Below, one piece after another: positions 34,993-44,433 of a DNA stretch of 64,000 bases. The position numbers and the translations under genes are program-made. Origin of the DNA: Symsagittifera roscoffensis (Eukaryota; Xenacoelomorpha; Acoela; Convolutidae); assembly GCF_963678635.1 (NCBI RefSeq), contig NC_087067.1, positions 17,311,018 to 17,375,017 on the forward strand. Direction: 5' to 3'. The notes under the pieces were generated by a model, which ran no database searches, was not told where the DNA came from, and worked only from the letters and a program-made list of their open reading frames with translations. Within the stretch, counting starts at the first letter, position 1. Every line of letters starts with the position of its first letter.

Positions 34993-37900
34993 GATACATT
35001 TTTTCACAAAGAAGACCACTTCAACCGTCATCTTTCTTGTTGCAAAGAACAAGCCAAAAACGTTTATCCTAATAAAATACAAAGTTGATTGGATTTGTTC
35101 TTCGGAAAACTGGATGGATTTAATGTTCAGCAAACCAAAGAACAAATTTTATTAAAAATGTTGCCCCATTTCAACTTCGAATCAATCTGTGTACGAGTGA
35201 AGTGTTAAAACCGACAAACAAAAACTCTGATCGGAAGCATGAAATATTTATGGTGTCACACTCATCCATTTTGTTTGACCAACCCATTTGTTTGTGTGAC
35301 GAAGATCAAAAACTCTTCTTTAATGATTTTGTGGCAAATTTGGACTTGTTGGCATCTTCCATGTATCGAGGACGGATGAGGATGGAACAGACGCATCTAA
35401 TTATTTTCTCAGGATTCAAAAAACTCAACTGGTTTATTTGAGACAGCATCTCGAGAGCTACACTAATACTCTACCAGTTTTTGGTTTTAACAGTGGTCGG
35501 TATGATGTGAAATTATTTAACTCATATCTCATCCCCTACCAAATCAACGTAAAGGAAACTGAAACTTCAGTTATCAAGATAGCCAAAAACTTTCTTTCGT
35601 TCAAAATTGGAAACAGTCAGCTTCTGGATTTTTTGAAATTTTTTTTGGGTGGATCAACTACTTTAAAGTCTTTTCTAAAAGTTTACAAGACCATTGAGAT
35701 AAAAGGATACTTTCCATAAGAGTAGTTTGGCACTCCCAACAAGCTCGATGAACTACTACTGACGCTATGAGATGATTTTTATTTTAAATTGAAATACAGC
35801 AACCGTCTCGATAAAAAGTTACAATTTTCTTAAGCTTCTCTTACTGGGTTAATTAAGAAATAAGCAATGAATCAAACTCGGGCTAAAACCAAAAAAACTA
35901 CGGGACTGGAGTTTTAAATTACTTGATTTCTTTTTGGGAACAGGAATAGATGACAACTTTTTGCAGTATTCTACAGTGCTATCATAACAAAGATGTTGTT
36001 GTTACCAGCGAAGCTATGATTGAATTTTATCATTATAAAGGGATAGACTTGTTAAAGCTTGGCTGCACACTACCGAATCTAGCAAAGATCTGTCTACACA
36101 TATCAACTGATTATTAATTTTACCAGTTCTACTCAAATAATAGCGACTTGCTTGAACAATACGAAAAGACATGACTGGCAGTCCCTCGAATAACTTTATA
36201 AGGAAAACAGCAGCAAAAAAGACGTTTCATCGAAAATCAAAAAACCTGTGTAAATCAATTGTTGGCATTGATTCCAGTCAGTTGTATCCTTATTCGATGC
36301 ACCAGGATTTGCCTTCTGGCTTTTCTCGAAGTCGGACTACAATGACGAAACATAAAATTTCAAGAGAAAAAGCGAGTTCGTTTATTTTAAAATTTAGTCA
36401 AGTCATATGTTCCAGCAACCAGACCCCATTGTAAGACTGAAAGCTACTAAACGGCAGGAGATCAGAACAAACAGATTGCTACAGTGTTGATGGACATTAA
36501 AACCATTGTAAGACGGTGTTAAAAGCAATGGGATGGTATTTCCAAGTCTGTCTTTGTCATGAATTTAGGGATAGCCTTACTGTCGATGATATCAGACGAG
36601 GAACGAAGAAAAAGAAATGGATGAACTTCAAAAACAAAACGAAGATACAAACAAATTATCTTAAAATTGAAAAAAAACTAACGTCACTGGATTTTTAGCA
36701 TTCGCAACAAACGAGTTGGTTTTAATCACAGTGAAGCAACAGAGTACGAAAACGAGTGTATCGAGTACGGATGAGGATGAAACAGATGCAACTAATCACT
36801 TTCTGAGGATTCAAAAAAGTTAACTTGTTGATTTGATACAACATCTCGAGAGGTACACTAACACGCTGCCAGTTTGTGGTTTCAACAGTGGTCGGTATGA
36901 TGTAAAATTCTTTAAATCATATCTCATGCCCTACCAAATCAACGTAAAGGAAACTGAAACTTCAGTTATCAAGATAGCCAAAAACTTTGTTGCGTTCAAA
37001 ATTGGAGAGTCAGCTTCTGGACATTATGAAGTTTTTTTGGATGGAGCCTTTACTTTAAAGTCTTTTCTAAAAGCTTACAAGACCATTGAGATAAAAAGAT
37101 ACTTTCCATATGAGTAATTTGACAGTCCCAACAAGCTCGATGAACCACAACTGACGCTATGAGATGATTTTTACATTATTTTAAAGTTCAGCAACCCTCT
37201 CAATAAAGAGTGACCATTTTCATGAGCCTCTCACACTGGGTTAACTGAAGAGGAAGCAATGAAAAACCTCGGGCTAAGAACCAAAATTACTACGGGACTG
37301 AAAAACTAAAAATACTACTTTTATAATTGGGAACAAGAATAGATGACAACATTTTGCAGTGATTTCTATCATGATTAAGGGATAGACTTGTTGAAACTTG
37401 GCTACCCCCGACGAATCTAGCAAAAGATCTGTCTACACAAATCAACTGACTATTAATTTTTTCCCGTTCTTCTCGAATGATAGCGACTTGCTTGAACATA
37501 ACGGTAAGACATGACTGGCAGTACCTCAAGTAACTTTATAAGTAGCAGCAAAAGAGACGCTTAATCGAAAATCAAACAACCTATGTAAATCAATCGTTGG
37601 CATTGATTCTGGTCAGTTATATCCTTATTCGATGTGCCAGGATTTTCCCACTGACTTTATACGAAGTCGGACTACAATGACGAGACATAAAAATTCAAGG
37701 TAACGCAAAATCGATCTCGTACATTTGAAAATTTAGTCAAGTCATATGTTCAAGCAACCAGACCACAATGAAAGACTGAAAGCTACTAAAAGACAGGAAC
37801 TAATTGATTGCTACAGTGTTCATGAATATTTGAAACATTGTAAGACGGTTTTTAAAGCAATGGGATGTTATTTCCATTTCTGTCCTTGTCATGAAGCTAG

Positions 37901-39257
37901 GCTTAGCCTTATTGACGATGATGTCAAACAAGGAACAAAAAATGAGAAATGGATGAGCTTCAAAAAGATTATGGGCAAGAAAAATGATACTCCATAGGAA
38001 AAATGTGGTAGTGTATTTGGTGGGACCAGTTTAAAAATATCCTGGGCGTGAAAAGTCACGTTAGAGCAACAATTCTCCACAGAAAGTTTTTTTCCTCAAT
38101 TTCACTACTGCAAAACATTCGAGATGAAACCAGGTTTGGCTACATGCAAGGTAATTTGATTGTTACAGATGAACTAAACCAAAAATTTCCAATTTTCAAC
38201 CTGTTTTCGAAAATATTGATGTTACCAGAAACGATATTGTGGAACAGTTGAAGACATATGCAGAAGAAATCAATTCGTTAAAACAACCGTTACAAATGTT
38301 CATATCGAGCAATCAACTTAGCCAGCTGAGCAAATTTTCGCTTTTTACTTAGATATTGGACTACAGTGTACAAAAATTTGTCGATTGTACAATACACCTC
38401 GTCCAAAATAATCAACAGTTTCGTTCAGTCTGTTGATGATACTAGGCGATTCTGTTGAGTCTGTTGATGAAAATTTTTTATCTGGAATGATAGCCGAAAC
38501 AAAGAAGTTCTTCGGAAAAAGTTTCTATGGCTATCAAAAATGGACAAATTCAGGTCAGCAATGAAAAAGTGTCTTACGACAAAAAAATCCGTGAAGCTCT
38601 CATTAGCCAGTTCTTTAGGAGACTCATTTTTGAGGCTGAAGACTCGTATGAAGTAAAGCTCGTTAAATCTACTACAAAGTATCGTGAACCGCTTATAATG
38701 GAATTTCTTAATCTATACTACGCCAATGTGAGGTTTTTCGAAATCCATTGTAATTTTTTGAAAAAAAATTGAGACGTTAACAATTTTGAAGAACTCATAT
38801 ATTTGGCTCTCTCTATTTGGCTTTAGCAGAAGAAAAATTAAAACAATATATCCCTCCCAGCTGGCAAGCAGAAAGGAATTAGAGCGAATCAAGGACTATA
38901 GAGACGCTTCTAGAACAGATTTTAGAGCAAAACTTTTCCCCCGTACTTGCTGCTTCAAACACAAAAAAGCGAGGAGAGAAATTTTTTTTGCTGTTACGAT
39001 GGTAAGAGGCAGAACTTTAATTTTAGCAGTGAAGAAATGAACAAACGCGCATTAGAATGCTTTGGAGAGAGAACGATTGCAAAGTATTAGTTGAAGCAGT
39101 GAATTTGAAGGCAACTATAAAAGGAATTGCAACGATTAGCCATGCAGTTACCATTTTTTGAAGAAACTAAAAAACACTGAGCTATTTTTATCCCAAACTG
39201 GAAGTTGAATTTATTGCAAAACATACTAAACCTCTAAGTTTGCAAGAAAGCATGTAA
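34993..39257 (+). pseudogene. Decayed protein-primed family-B DNA polymerase (Polinton/Maverick type)
   Basis: Remains of a type-B DNA polymerase of the protein-primed group used by Polinton/Maverick elements and linear plasmids. Visible pieces in order: HLSCCKEQAKNVYPNK at the gap edge; an exonuclease-domain motif FGFNSGRYD (near 35478) and its duplicate (near 36873), each followed by a TLKSFLK-Y-KTIEIK segment; palm motif A as GIDSSQLYPYSM (near 36262) and a second copy (near 37600); KATKRQELIDCYSVHEYLKH with a CPCHEA stretch (37770-37900); motif B region FFGKSFYGYQ (near 38508); a degenerate motif C region (SLYLALAEEK near 38800); FPRTCC-KHKK (38940); and a C-terminus that ends in TAA at 39255-39257. 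There are stops and frame changes throughout. The N-terminus lies in or beyond the gap. Confidence 0.78.
35355..38000 (+). repeat. Tandem duplication inside the polymerase pseudogene
   Basis: Segment 35355-36700 is repeated, diverged, at about 36755-38000, with an offset of 1.34-1.40 kb. Marker pairs are CATCTCGAGAG (35446 and 36841), GGCATTGATTC (36264 and about 37600) and AGCAACCAGACC (36413 and 37752). Each copy carries the exonuclease motif and palm motif A, and the copies have different frame breaks, so the duplication is old. Confidence 0.8.
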
Positions 39258-39348
39258 AAGAAATATATAAGATAGAGTACGCCGATACATTTTCTCTGTA
39301 ATTTAATGTTTTTGCAACAAAAAATTCTTGTATTTGGGTGAACAACTC

Positions 39349-39723
39349 AAGCACGGCAGGGTGTACAGTGAATATCAGCTGGACATTGGAGCAGGAGCTT
39401 TCAAGCGAGCTCTCGTGACTCATCGGAATGCAGTGACCACCGCTGTGAAAAGAATTTCCAGGACGAGTGAACGTAGTGGAAAGCAGAAGGTAGAGATTTT
39501 AAAGGAAAATTTGGAGAGAAACGTGACGTTGTGTCTCCACAACAGCTTCTGCAGGAACAGAGAATCTAACGTGGATCCCCTACCTTGTTGCAAACAGAGG
39601 GTAGAAGAGCAGAAGTGTTGGAGGACGGCTTCCAGCAGCGTCAGGATAGCTAACGACGTGTTACAAGATACGGAGACTGAGAGTGCAGAGTCAGTATCAC
39701 AGGAGGAAGAAATGGAGCATTGA
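39349..39723 (+). pseudogene. C-terminal fragment of the second coding region
   Basis: Starts abruptly at GRVYSEYQLDIGAGAFKRAL, equivalent to the last 125 residues of the 59192-60709 frame, and ends at the same acidic SVSQEEEMEH terminus and TGA. It has no start of its own. Its presence at the left end means that the coding end of the accessory region is part of the terminally repeated sequence or that an upstream copy once lay in tandem. Confidence 0.8.
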
Positions 39724-39822
39724 CGAATGACCGAAAAGCAAGATGGAAAAAGAGACAAAAATTAGAAGAATTTAGAAGTTTTAGAACTTCTAAACGACGA
39801 AAAAAGAAGAAAACAAAGGAGT

Positions 39823-39828
39823 AATAAA
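39823..39828 (+). terminator. Possible polyadenylation signal
   Basis: AATAAA lies 100 bases after the stop of the accessory frame. The two right-hand copies read AATGAA at this place, so the signal is not conserved. Confidence 0.25.
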
Positions 39829-40096
39829 GAAAAAATTAAAACTCAGAATTGTTTTATGTGTGTGAAAAAACTCAAGTGAGAAACCAAGCAACCAAGTTGT
39901 AATTGAAAACTGAAACATTTAGTTGAGTTTTGAAATTGTTGCATTTATAAATTTGCATTTTGATTTTAGTTGAGTGGCTTTAGAGACACTCACTTACTAT
40001 TTATTTAGGAAGGCTTAAGTGAAGGCGTTTATTTAAATATTCCAGCCTGCATGACTGTTTTTAATCAGCTAGGAGAACTGATCACTTTGTGGTGAC

Positions 40097-40399
40097 ATGG
40101 AAGGCTTGGGTAATCTCTCGAAGAGGGAGATTGTTTCATTGTTCTTTCTAACCACAGAGTTTCTTAGTTTTAGTATTCAGGACAATAACAAGCAAGATTT
40201 CCGAAGGGAGAAGCATAGTAGGATAATTTTAGCTTGTTGGTTGGCAGGACTGTCCTGCAAGCCAACACCTTTTAAATCTAAGAGAAAAAGTTTTAATCGG
40301 GACATTGACATTGGAAGTCAGAAAATATGTTTTTTCTTAATTCATATCCTCAATGTGCAGATTAATGAAGAATTTGAAGGTTATAGTGATGTAATATGA
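40097..40399 (+). CDS. Small open frame in the terminal repeat, copy 1
   Basis: ATG-started frame of 100 codons (MEGLGNLSKREIV ... EEFEGYSDVI). The same frame with the same length and stop position is found at 61083-61385 and 62851-63153, differing at about five residues. It contains one moderately hydrophobic stretch (RIILACWLAGLSC) and a basic KSKRKSFNRD segment. No domain recognised. It could be a real small protein encoded in the LTR or just untranslated sequence that has not had time to decay, since the copies are closely related overall. Confidence 0.35.
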   Translation: MEGLGNLSKREIVSLFFLTTEFLSFSIQDNNKQDFRREKHSRIILACWLAGLSCKPTPFKSKRKSFNRDIDIGSQKICFFLIHILNVQINEEFEGYSDVI

Positions 40400-40732
40400 T
40401 GCCATTTATATTCTGCTGTGAGTCGATGTGACGTGGATAAAAGTAATTTCGTGCATTTTGTAAATTCTGTTCGATGACACTGTATCTATTTTACGAACAT
40501 TGCGTGATTCAATGAGGACATTGACCGGACTGTCCGGGGAGTATGTGACATTCGACCAGAATGGACAAAATGCAATCTCTGCAGATTTCGAATTTTTAGC
40601 AGCGAGCCTTCCGAGTTAGTGATTTTGAAGGATTAAGAACGTTATTCGAACGATTGAACAAAACGTGAACGTGAATTTTAAATTTTCGAAGTGATTACAT
40701 AACATTTCTGAGAAACGTCAGAAACGGCCATT

Positions 40733-41011
40733 TTGGCAGAAAAGCTGAAAAGCGACAAAAGAACGATAGTCGCACTGACGAAAACAACGAAGATTGTGAT
40801 AGAAAAACAACAGAGAAAAACAGAAGGACGTTCCGAGTTGCAACTATTGTGTCGCTACAATAGTTGCAAGGCCGTTGCAGACAACGGTGAAGGGTGGAAG
40901 ATAGCCTTCCGGATTACGAAAAAGTCAAGATTAACGAGCTTGATTCAGTGGATTCAAGAATCCGGAAGGGTTTCGGAACTGAAACTTTTATTCTTTTATA
41001 TAAACTTTTAG
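40733..41011 (+). CDS. Open frame in the terminal repeat, possibly spurious
   Basis: 92 codons, TTG at the edge and no early ATG, basic (KTTKIVIEKQQRKTEGR). The same frame occurs at 63503-63781 with one change. The stem-loop pair 40905-40969 lies within it, so RNA structure is the likelier reason for conservation. Confidence 0.2.
   Translation: MAEKLKSDKRTIVALTKTTKIVIEKQQRKTEGRSELQLLCRYNSCKAVADNGEGWKIAFRITKKSRLTSLIQWIQESGRVSELKLLFFYINF
40905..40969 (+). other. Inverted repeat CCTTCCGGATT / AATCCGGAAGG (1)
   Basis: CCTTCCGGATT at 40905-40915 and its exact complement AATCCGGAAGG at 40959-40969, 43 bases apart: an 11-bp perfect stem. The same pair is at 63675-63739 in the right repeat. Related stem-loops follow at 41594, 42685 and 43262. 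Confidence 0.7.
40997..41004 (+). promoter_or_regulatory. TATA-like box in the terminal repeat
   Basis: TATATAAA inside TTTTATATAAACTTTTA, repeated at 63767-63774. An LTR must carry a promoter, and this is the best TATA-like word in the repeat. No start site can be read from the sequence. Confidence 0.35.
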
Positions 41012-41593
41012 CTTCTTGTCATGTCCTGATTTGAATTTAATTAACAACTGGATTCATTTTGATAAGGATGAGAAGCTAGGAGTTGGGGGAAAGGGTTGAT
41101 CCATCTTCGATGGAGATGATGATTTTTATCTACCGAACAAAAACAATAGTAATATAATAAATAGTAGTAACCCTGTTTTTAGGAGTGACCTCGTGGTCTG
41201 GGGATACTGAACCCAGCCATGAGCTCACTATTACTGCATGTAATCTAGTTAATTTGAGTGTTTTGACCGAAGCCGAAAGCAGTAACGTTTTTGTCGACCC
41301 GATGTTAGAAAAGACCACCGAAAAGTACTGGCTTGGTAGAGACGGTGAAAAGCATATAAAGCTCTGTTTAGACGTTAGCCAGTCGTCTTAGGACTTAGTT
41401 TTATTTTCCGTCGATATGTATCTTCCGGGCGAATGTTACATACATGTTTTTATGGCGCTCCTGTGTGTTATTCTTTTTTAACATCATGACCGGCAGAACC
41501 GTTAACGAGCACTCCGCGCCGAGCGGATGCTCACATTAACGCCCTTAATAGGCCTAAACCGCCGGGGCGGAAGGGTAGTTTGGAACGCGGAAG

Positions 41594-41658
41594 CCTTCCG
41601 GATTACCGTGAATAGCTTTTTAACTTAGTTAAGACCGAAAATTCACGAATCAGGAAGG
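41594..41658 (+). other. Inverted repeat of the CCTTCCGGATT family (2)
   Basis: Arms CCTTCCGGATTACCGTGAAT (41594-41613) and ATTCACGAATCAGGAAGG (41641-41658) pair over 17 of 18 positions, with a 2-base bulge and one mismatch. This is the strongest stem of the family. Confidence 0.7.
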
Positions 41659-42207
41659 GTGGGGGGATCGGCCATTCCCTCGTTCCCTGAGAGGTTTGTG
41701 ACCAAAAACACTTAAAGATAATTATAAAACCAAACAAAAAGTAGTATAGTACCCAAGAAAAACAAAAAACATAAAAAACAGACGAAAAAACCAAAAAGAG
41801 TTAAAAAAAAAGTAAAAAATCAGTAGAAATCATCCCCCCAGACAAGATGTGATCCGACCCTCCAGTTTGTTGTTGATAGATATATTGTTGTTACAGGCAT
41901 TTATATCAGTCAGGATTGTTACGATCATTTTTGTAGCCCGTTTGTGAGGCTTGTACTGTAGGGTTATTTGAGCATTTAAGCACGTTAATGATAAATTGCG
42001 CTCAATCCGGAAGGGTCAGCTGATTTGCGCTCAATTCTGAAGGGTCTTGGGAGAAGACTGATCCGGCAAGCAGTACAAGGAGCAACAAAAAGGGGCTCAA
42101 CGACAACAACAATCGACTGTTGGGTATCGTTAACAAGTTTTGTATCCCTTTTGGTACAAAAATTAAGATAGTAATCTGTGGGGGGCTCGACAGTGCTGCA
42201 CTGTAGT

Positions 42208-42277
42208 GACCCTTCACCGAACTGCGAATATCCGAGTTAAGCACCTTAATTCGGATATTAAACAAACCCGGAGGGGT
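42208..42277 (+). other. Inverted repeat of the leader family (3)
   Basis: An inner 9-bp perfect stem AATATCCGA (42227-42235) / TCGGATATT (42251-42259) is enclosed by ACCCTTC on the left and CCGGAGGGGT on the right, the same flanking words used by the other stem-loops. Confidence 0.55.
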
Positions 42278-42684
42278 ATAGTATTACTAATATTATTACT
42301 AATATAGCCTATATTAATACTCTTATACCGTTTTTCAGTGAAAAACACAGAAAGTAGACCGGTTTTTAGGGTCAAAATAGCGATATTTTGATCCCCCCCA
42401 CAAGTCGCGATTTTTGAGATATTGATATTTTTTGAAACGGAAAAAAGCGTTAGTTAGTGTTACATCGTAACTGCACTACCATAATAGATAGAACAGGTTA
42501 AGTTTAGTTCGAAAGTGGTTGGAACTATTTTGGTACCGAAAACCGAAATTTCATGATTTTTGAGAAAACGAAACACTATAAATTCAGAAAATTTTTTGAA
42601 ATTTTTGAGTTACAACAGTAAAAATAGTTGCTCGGACAACGTCCACTAGTGAATCTACAAGTTTTAAAACCCGCTACCCGAAAG

Positions 42685-42750
42685 CCTTCCGGGTTGCAGA
42701 GAAATCGAACTTAACGTGTTTGATTTGGTGGATTCATCAATCCGGAGGGG
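42685..42750 (+). other. Inverted repeat of the CCTTCCGGATT family (4)
   Basis: CCTTCCGGGTT (from 42685) and AATCCGGAGGGG (42739-42750). The loop (TTAACGTGTTTGATTTGGTG, then GATTCATC) is recognisably similar to the loop of the first stem-loop (TTAACGAGCTTGATTCAGTG, then GATTCAAG), so the two descend from one sequence about 1.8 kb apart. Confidence 0.6.
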
Positions 42751-43205
42751 TACAGGTAACATAGTTTTTCGCAAATTTTTTCAACTAAAACGTTTTAGAT
42801 CGGGTCTTTTGCATTGAACTAGAAGAGTATAGGCCTTCTGAGCTCGGATCAATAAATTTTAGGTCGAAAGGACCAGATTTGCGGAAAAAGTTAGGCGGAA
42901 CCTATAAGAGAGAAATTTTTTGAGTTTAGAAAAAAGACGTTTTGATTAATAACTTTCGAACTACTGTGCATATCGAGTTGATCTTGGTACCAATAGATCA
43001 GAAATTAGCTGAGCTTAATGATAGGGACAAAATTTTTTCGGAAAAGTATGCGTGAAATTTTAGTGAGATTGTTTTTAGCAAATTCACCAATTTGGGAGGG
43101 TAGACCCTTCACGTTTTATGAATTTTTTTTAGAAAAGCCCTTATACCCCTACCAAAAGGTATTAACGGTTGAATAAAGTAACTTTAGGCTGTTCTAGACG
43201 AAAAG

Positions 43206-43211
43206 GTAAGG
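43206..43211 (+). promoter_or_regulatory. Candidate splice donor
   Basis: AAAAG|GTAAGG fits the eukaryotic donor consensus (AG|GTAAG) well. It lies upstream of gag, where LTR elements with a spliced second gene have their donor. Candidate only. Confidence 0.25.
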
Positions 43212-43261
43212 CTAAAGGCATAGCAAAACCTTAATCGAGCCGAAGTTAGGCGAGCGACAAG

Positions 43262-43319
43262 ACCCTTCACCGTTAGTGTGAATTGTCAAATAAGAGGCTT
43301 AACTTCAATCCGGAAGGGT
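43262..43319 (+). other. Inverted repeat of the leader family (5)
   Basis: ACCCTTC at 43262-43268 and GAAGGGT at 43313-43319, the latter inside AATCCGGAAGGGT, the shared right-arm word. Confidence 0.5.
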
Positions 43320-43429
43320 CTAGGGAAGTAGTACAAACCCTTCCTAGTTAATTGAAAAGCAAAATTGCATCGGAGAACGTATCCGGAAAGGTTTAGGTTG
43401 AAAGAAAGAAATCTCCGAAAAGCTACTTT

Positions 43430-43645
43430 TAAAAACCGGAGGGCTCCCAATCCGGAGGGGTCAAAATATATATTTTTTTCAAATTAGGAGGGGTCCGAAT
43501 CCGGAGGGGTCTTATATTAACTAACTCAGAGGGGTCCGATTCCGGAGGGGTCTTATATTAACTAACTCAGAGGGGTCCCAATCCGGAGGGGTCTAGATTC
43601 TGTTAGCCCGGAAGGGTCCTATTTGTGCCAATCCGGAGGGGTATT
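43430..43645 (+). repeat. Tandem array of ATCCGGAGGGGTC units
   Basis: ATTCCGGAGGGGTC-type words occur about seven times in 215 bases. A longer unit of about 50 bases, TCCGGAGGGGTCTTATATTA plus ACTAACTCAGAGGGGTC, is present twice in a row (43500-43600). All have the same orientation, unlike the hairpin pairs upstream. Confidence 0.85.
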
Positions 43646-44433
43646 ATTTTATTAAAGGACTTAGGTAGACGGAAGAAAGACTAAAGTGAGAAATATTAGG
43701 TTATTAGCACACAGGCTAGGAATCAGTGACTGCACTGGTAACTTGACTTTCAATAAGAACCAGAACAAAACAAAACAGGTCCGAACTCGGATATTCGCGA
43801 CACTAAGTCTAAACTAAAAAGAGCGTGATTCATTGGTGTGGATTGTAACATAATACGTTTTTGTGAAAAGTGACTGCCCTGAGGATTTTAGTAGGTCTAG
43901 CTCGGGCAGTCCGAAGGCAGATAGGTAACACAGTACTCGGTGGGTGCAATAGACGCCCACTAGAGAGAATTACTGCCTTCAAAGTTTTGTCTGTTTGGTG
44001 CAGCACCGAGCAGGGAAAGCTTTTTCTTTAAAAGACAAGTTCGACTATTGTACTCCGACCGACTAAGAGTACATTACACATACGTTTTTTTCATAGAGGT
44101 ATTCATATTCTGTCATTATACACATATATTTTTGTTCTTGATTTTAAATCTACATAACCTGTGCTTGATTGGGTAGTGAGTACACTATCTTTTAGATTGA
44201 CTGATAACATCATATTGTGCTAGTTTTCAAATCTTACGACCGATAATCGGTTAGCGTGAATAAATTTTATACAAACTGTACTCTGATAACATACAGGGTT
44301 TCGTGGTCACTATTTAATAGAATCTTGTGTTGTGTCAATTATTGTGTTGTGTCAATTATTATTGGTACACAGAACTATAAGGTCACTAGCAATCGAATTG
44401 AGTGTATAGGCATTAAGAAGTGCCAAATAGAGA
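43646..44433 (+). other. Leader segment upstream of gag
   Basis: About 790 bases with no recognised gene. A nested fold is possible: TGGGTG/CGCCCA (43941-43959, loop of 7) inside CTCGGTG (43936-43942) / CACCGAG (44004-44010). Placed before the gag ATG, such a fold is where packaging signals lie, but that is a positional inference. Confidence 0.4.

Larger units (their letters stand above)
39349..41229 (+). repeat. Left terminal repeat of the giant element
   Basis: Matches 62104-64000 with small indels (for example near 40670 against 63420), and its first part also matches 60335-61515. It comprises the last 125 codons of the second coding region, 3' flank, a 100-codon open frame, a stem-loop pair and a TATA-like box. 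The match reaches the window end, so the repeat may be longer than shown. Confidence 0.88.
41230..43430 (+). other. Leader / inner LTR region without genes
   Basis: About 2.2 kb between the proven terminal repeat and the tandem array. No open frame of note. It holds the stem-loops described separately and many single words of the type AATCCGGA(A/G)GGGT and GACCCTTC. The LTR may end somewhere here or further right; I could not find its border. A consensus-like splice donor AAAAG|GTAAGG is at 43201-43211. Confidence 0.5.
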
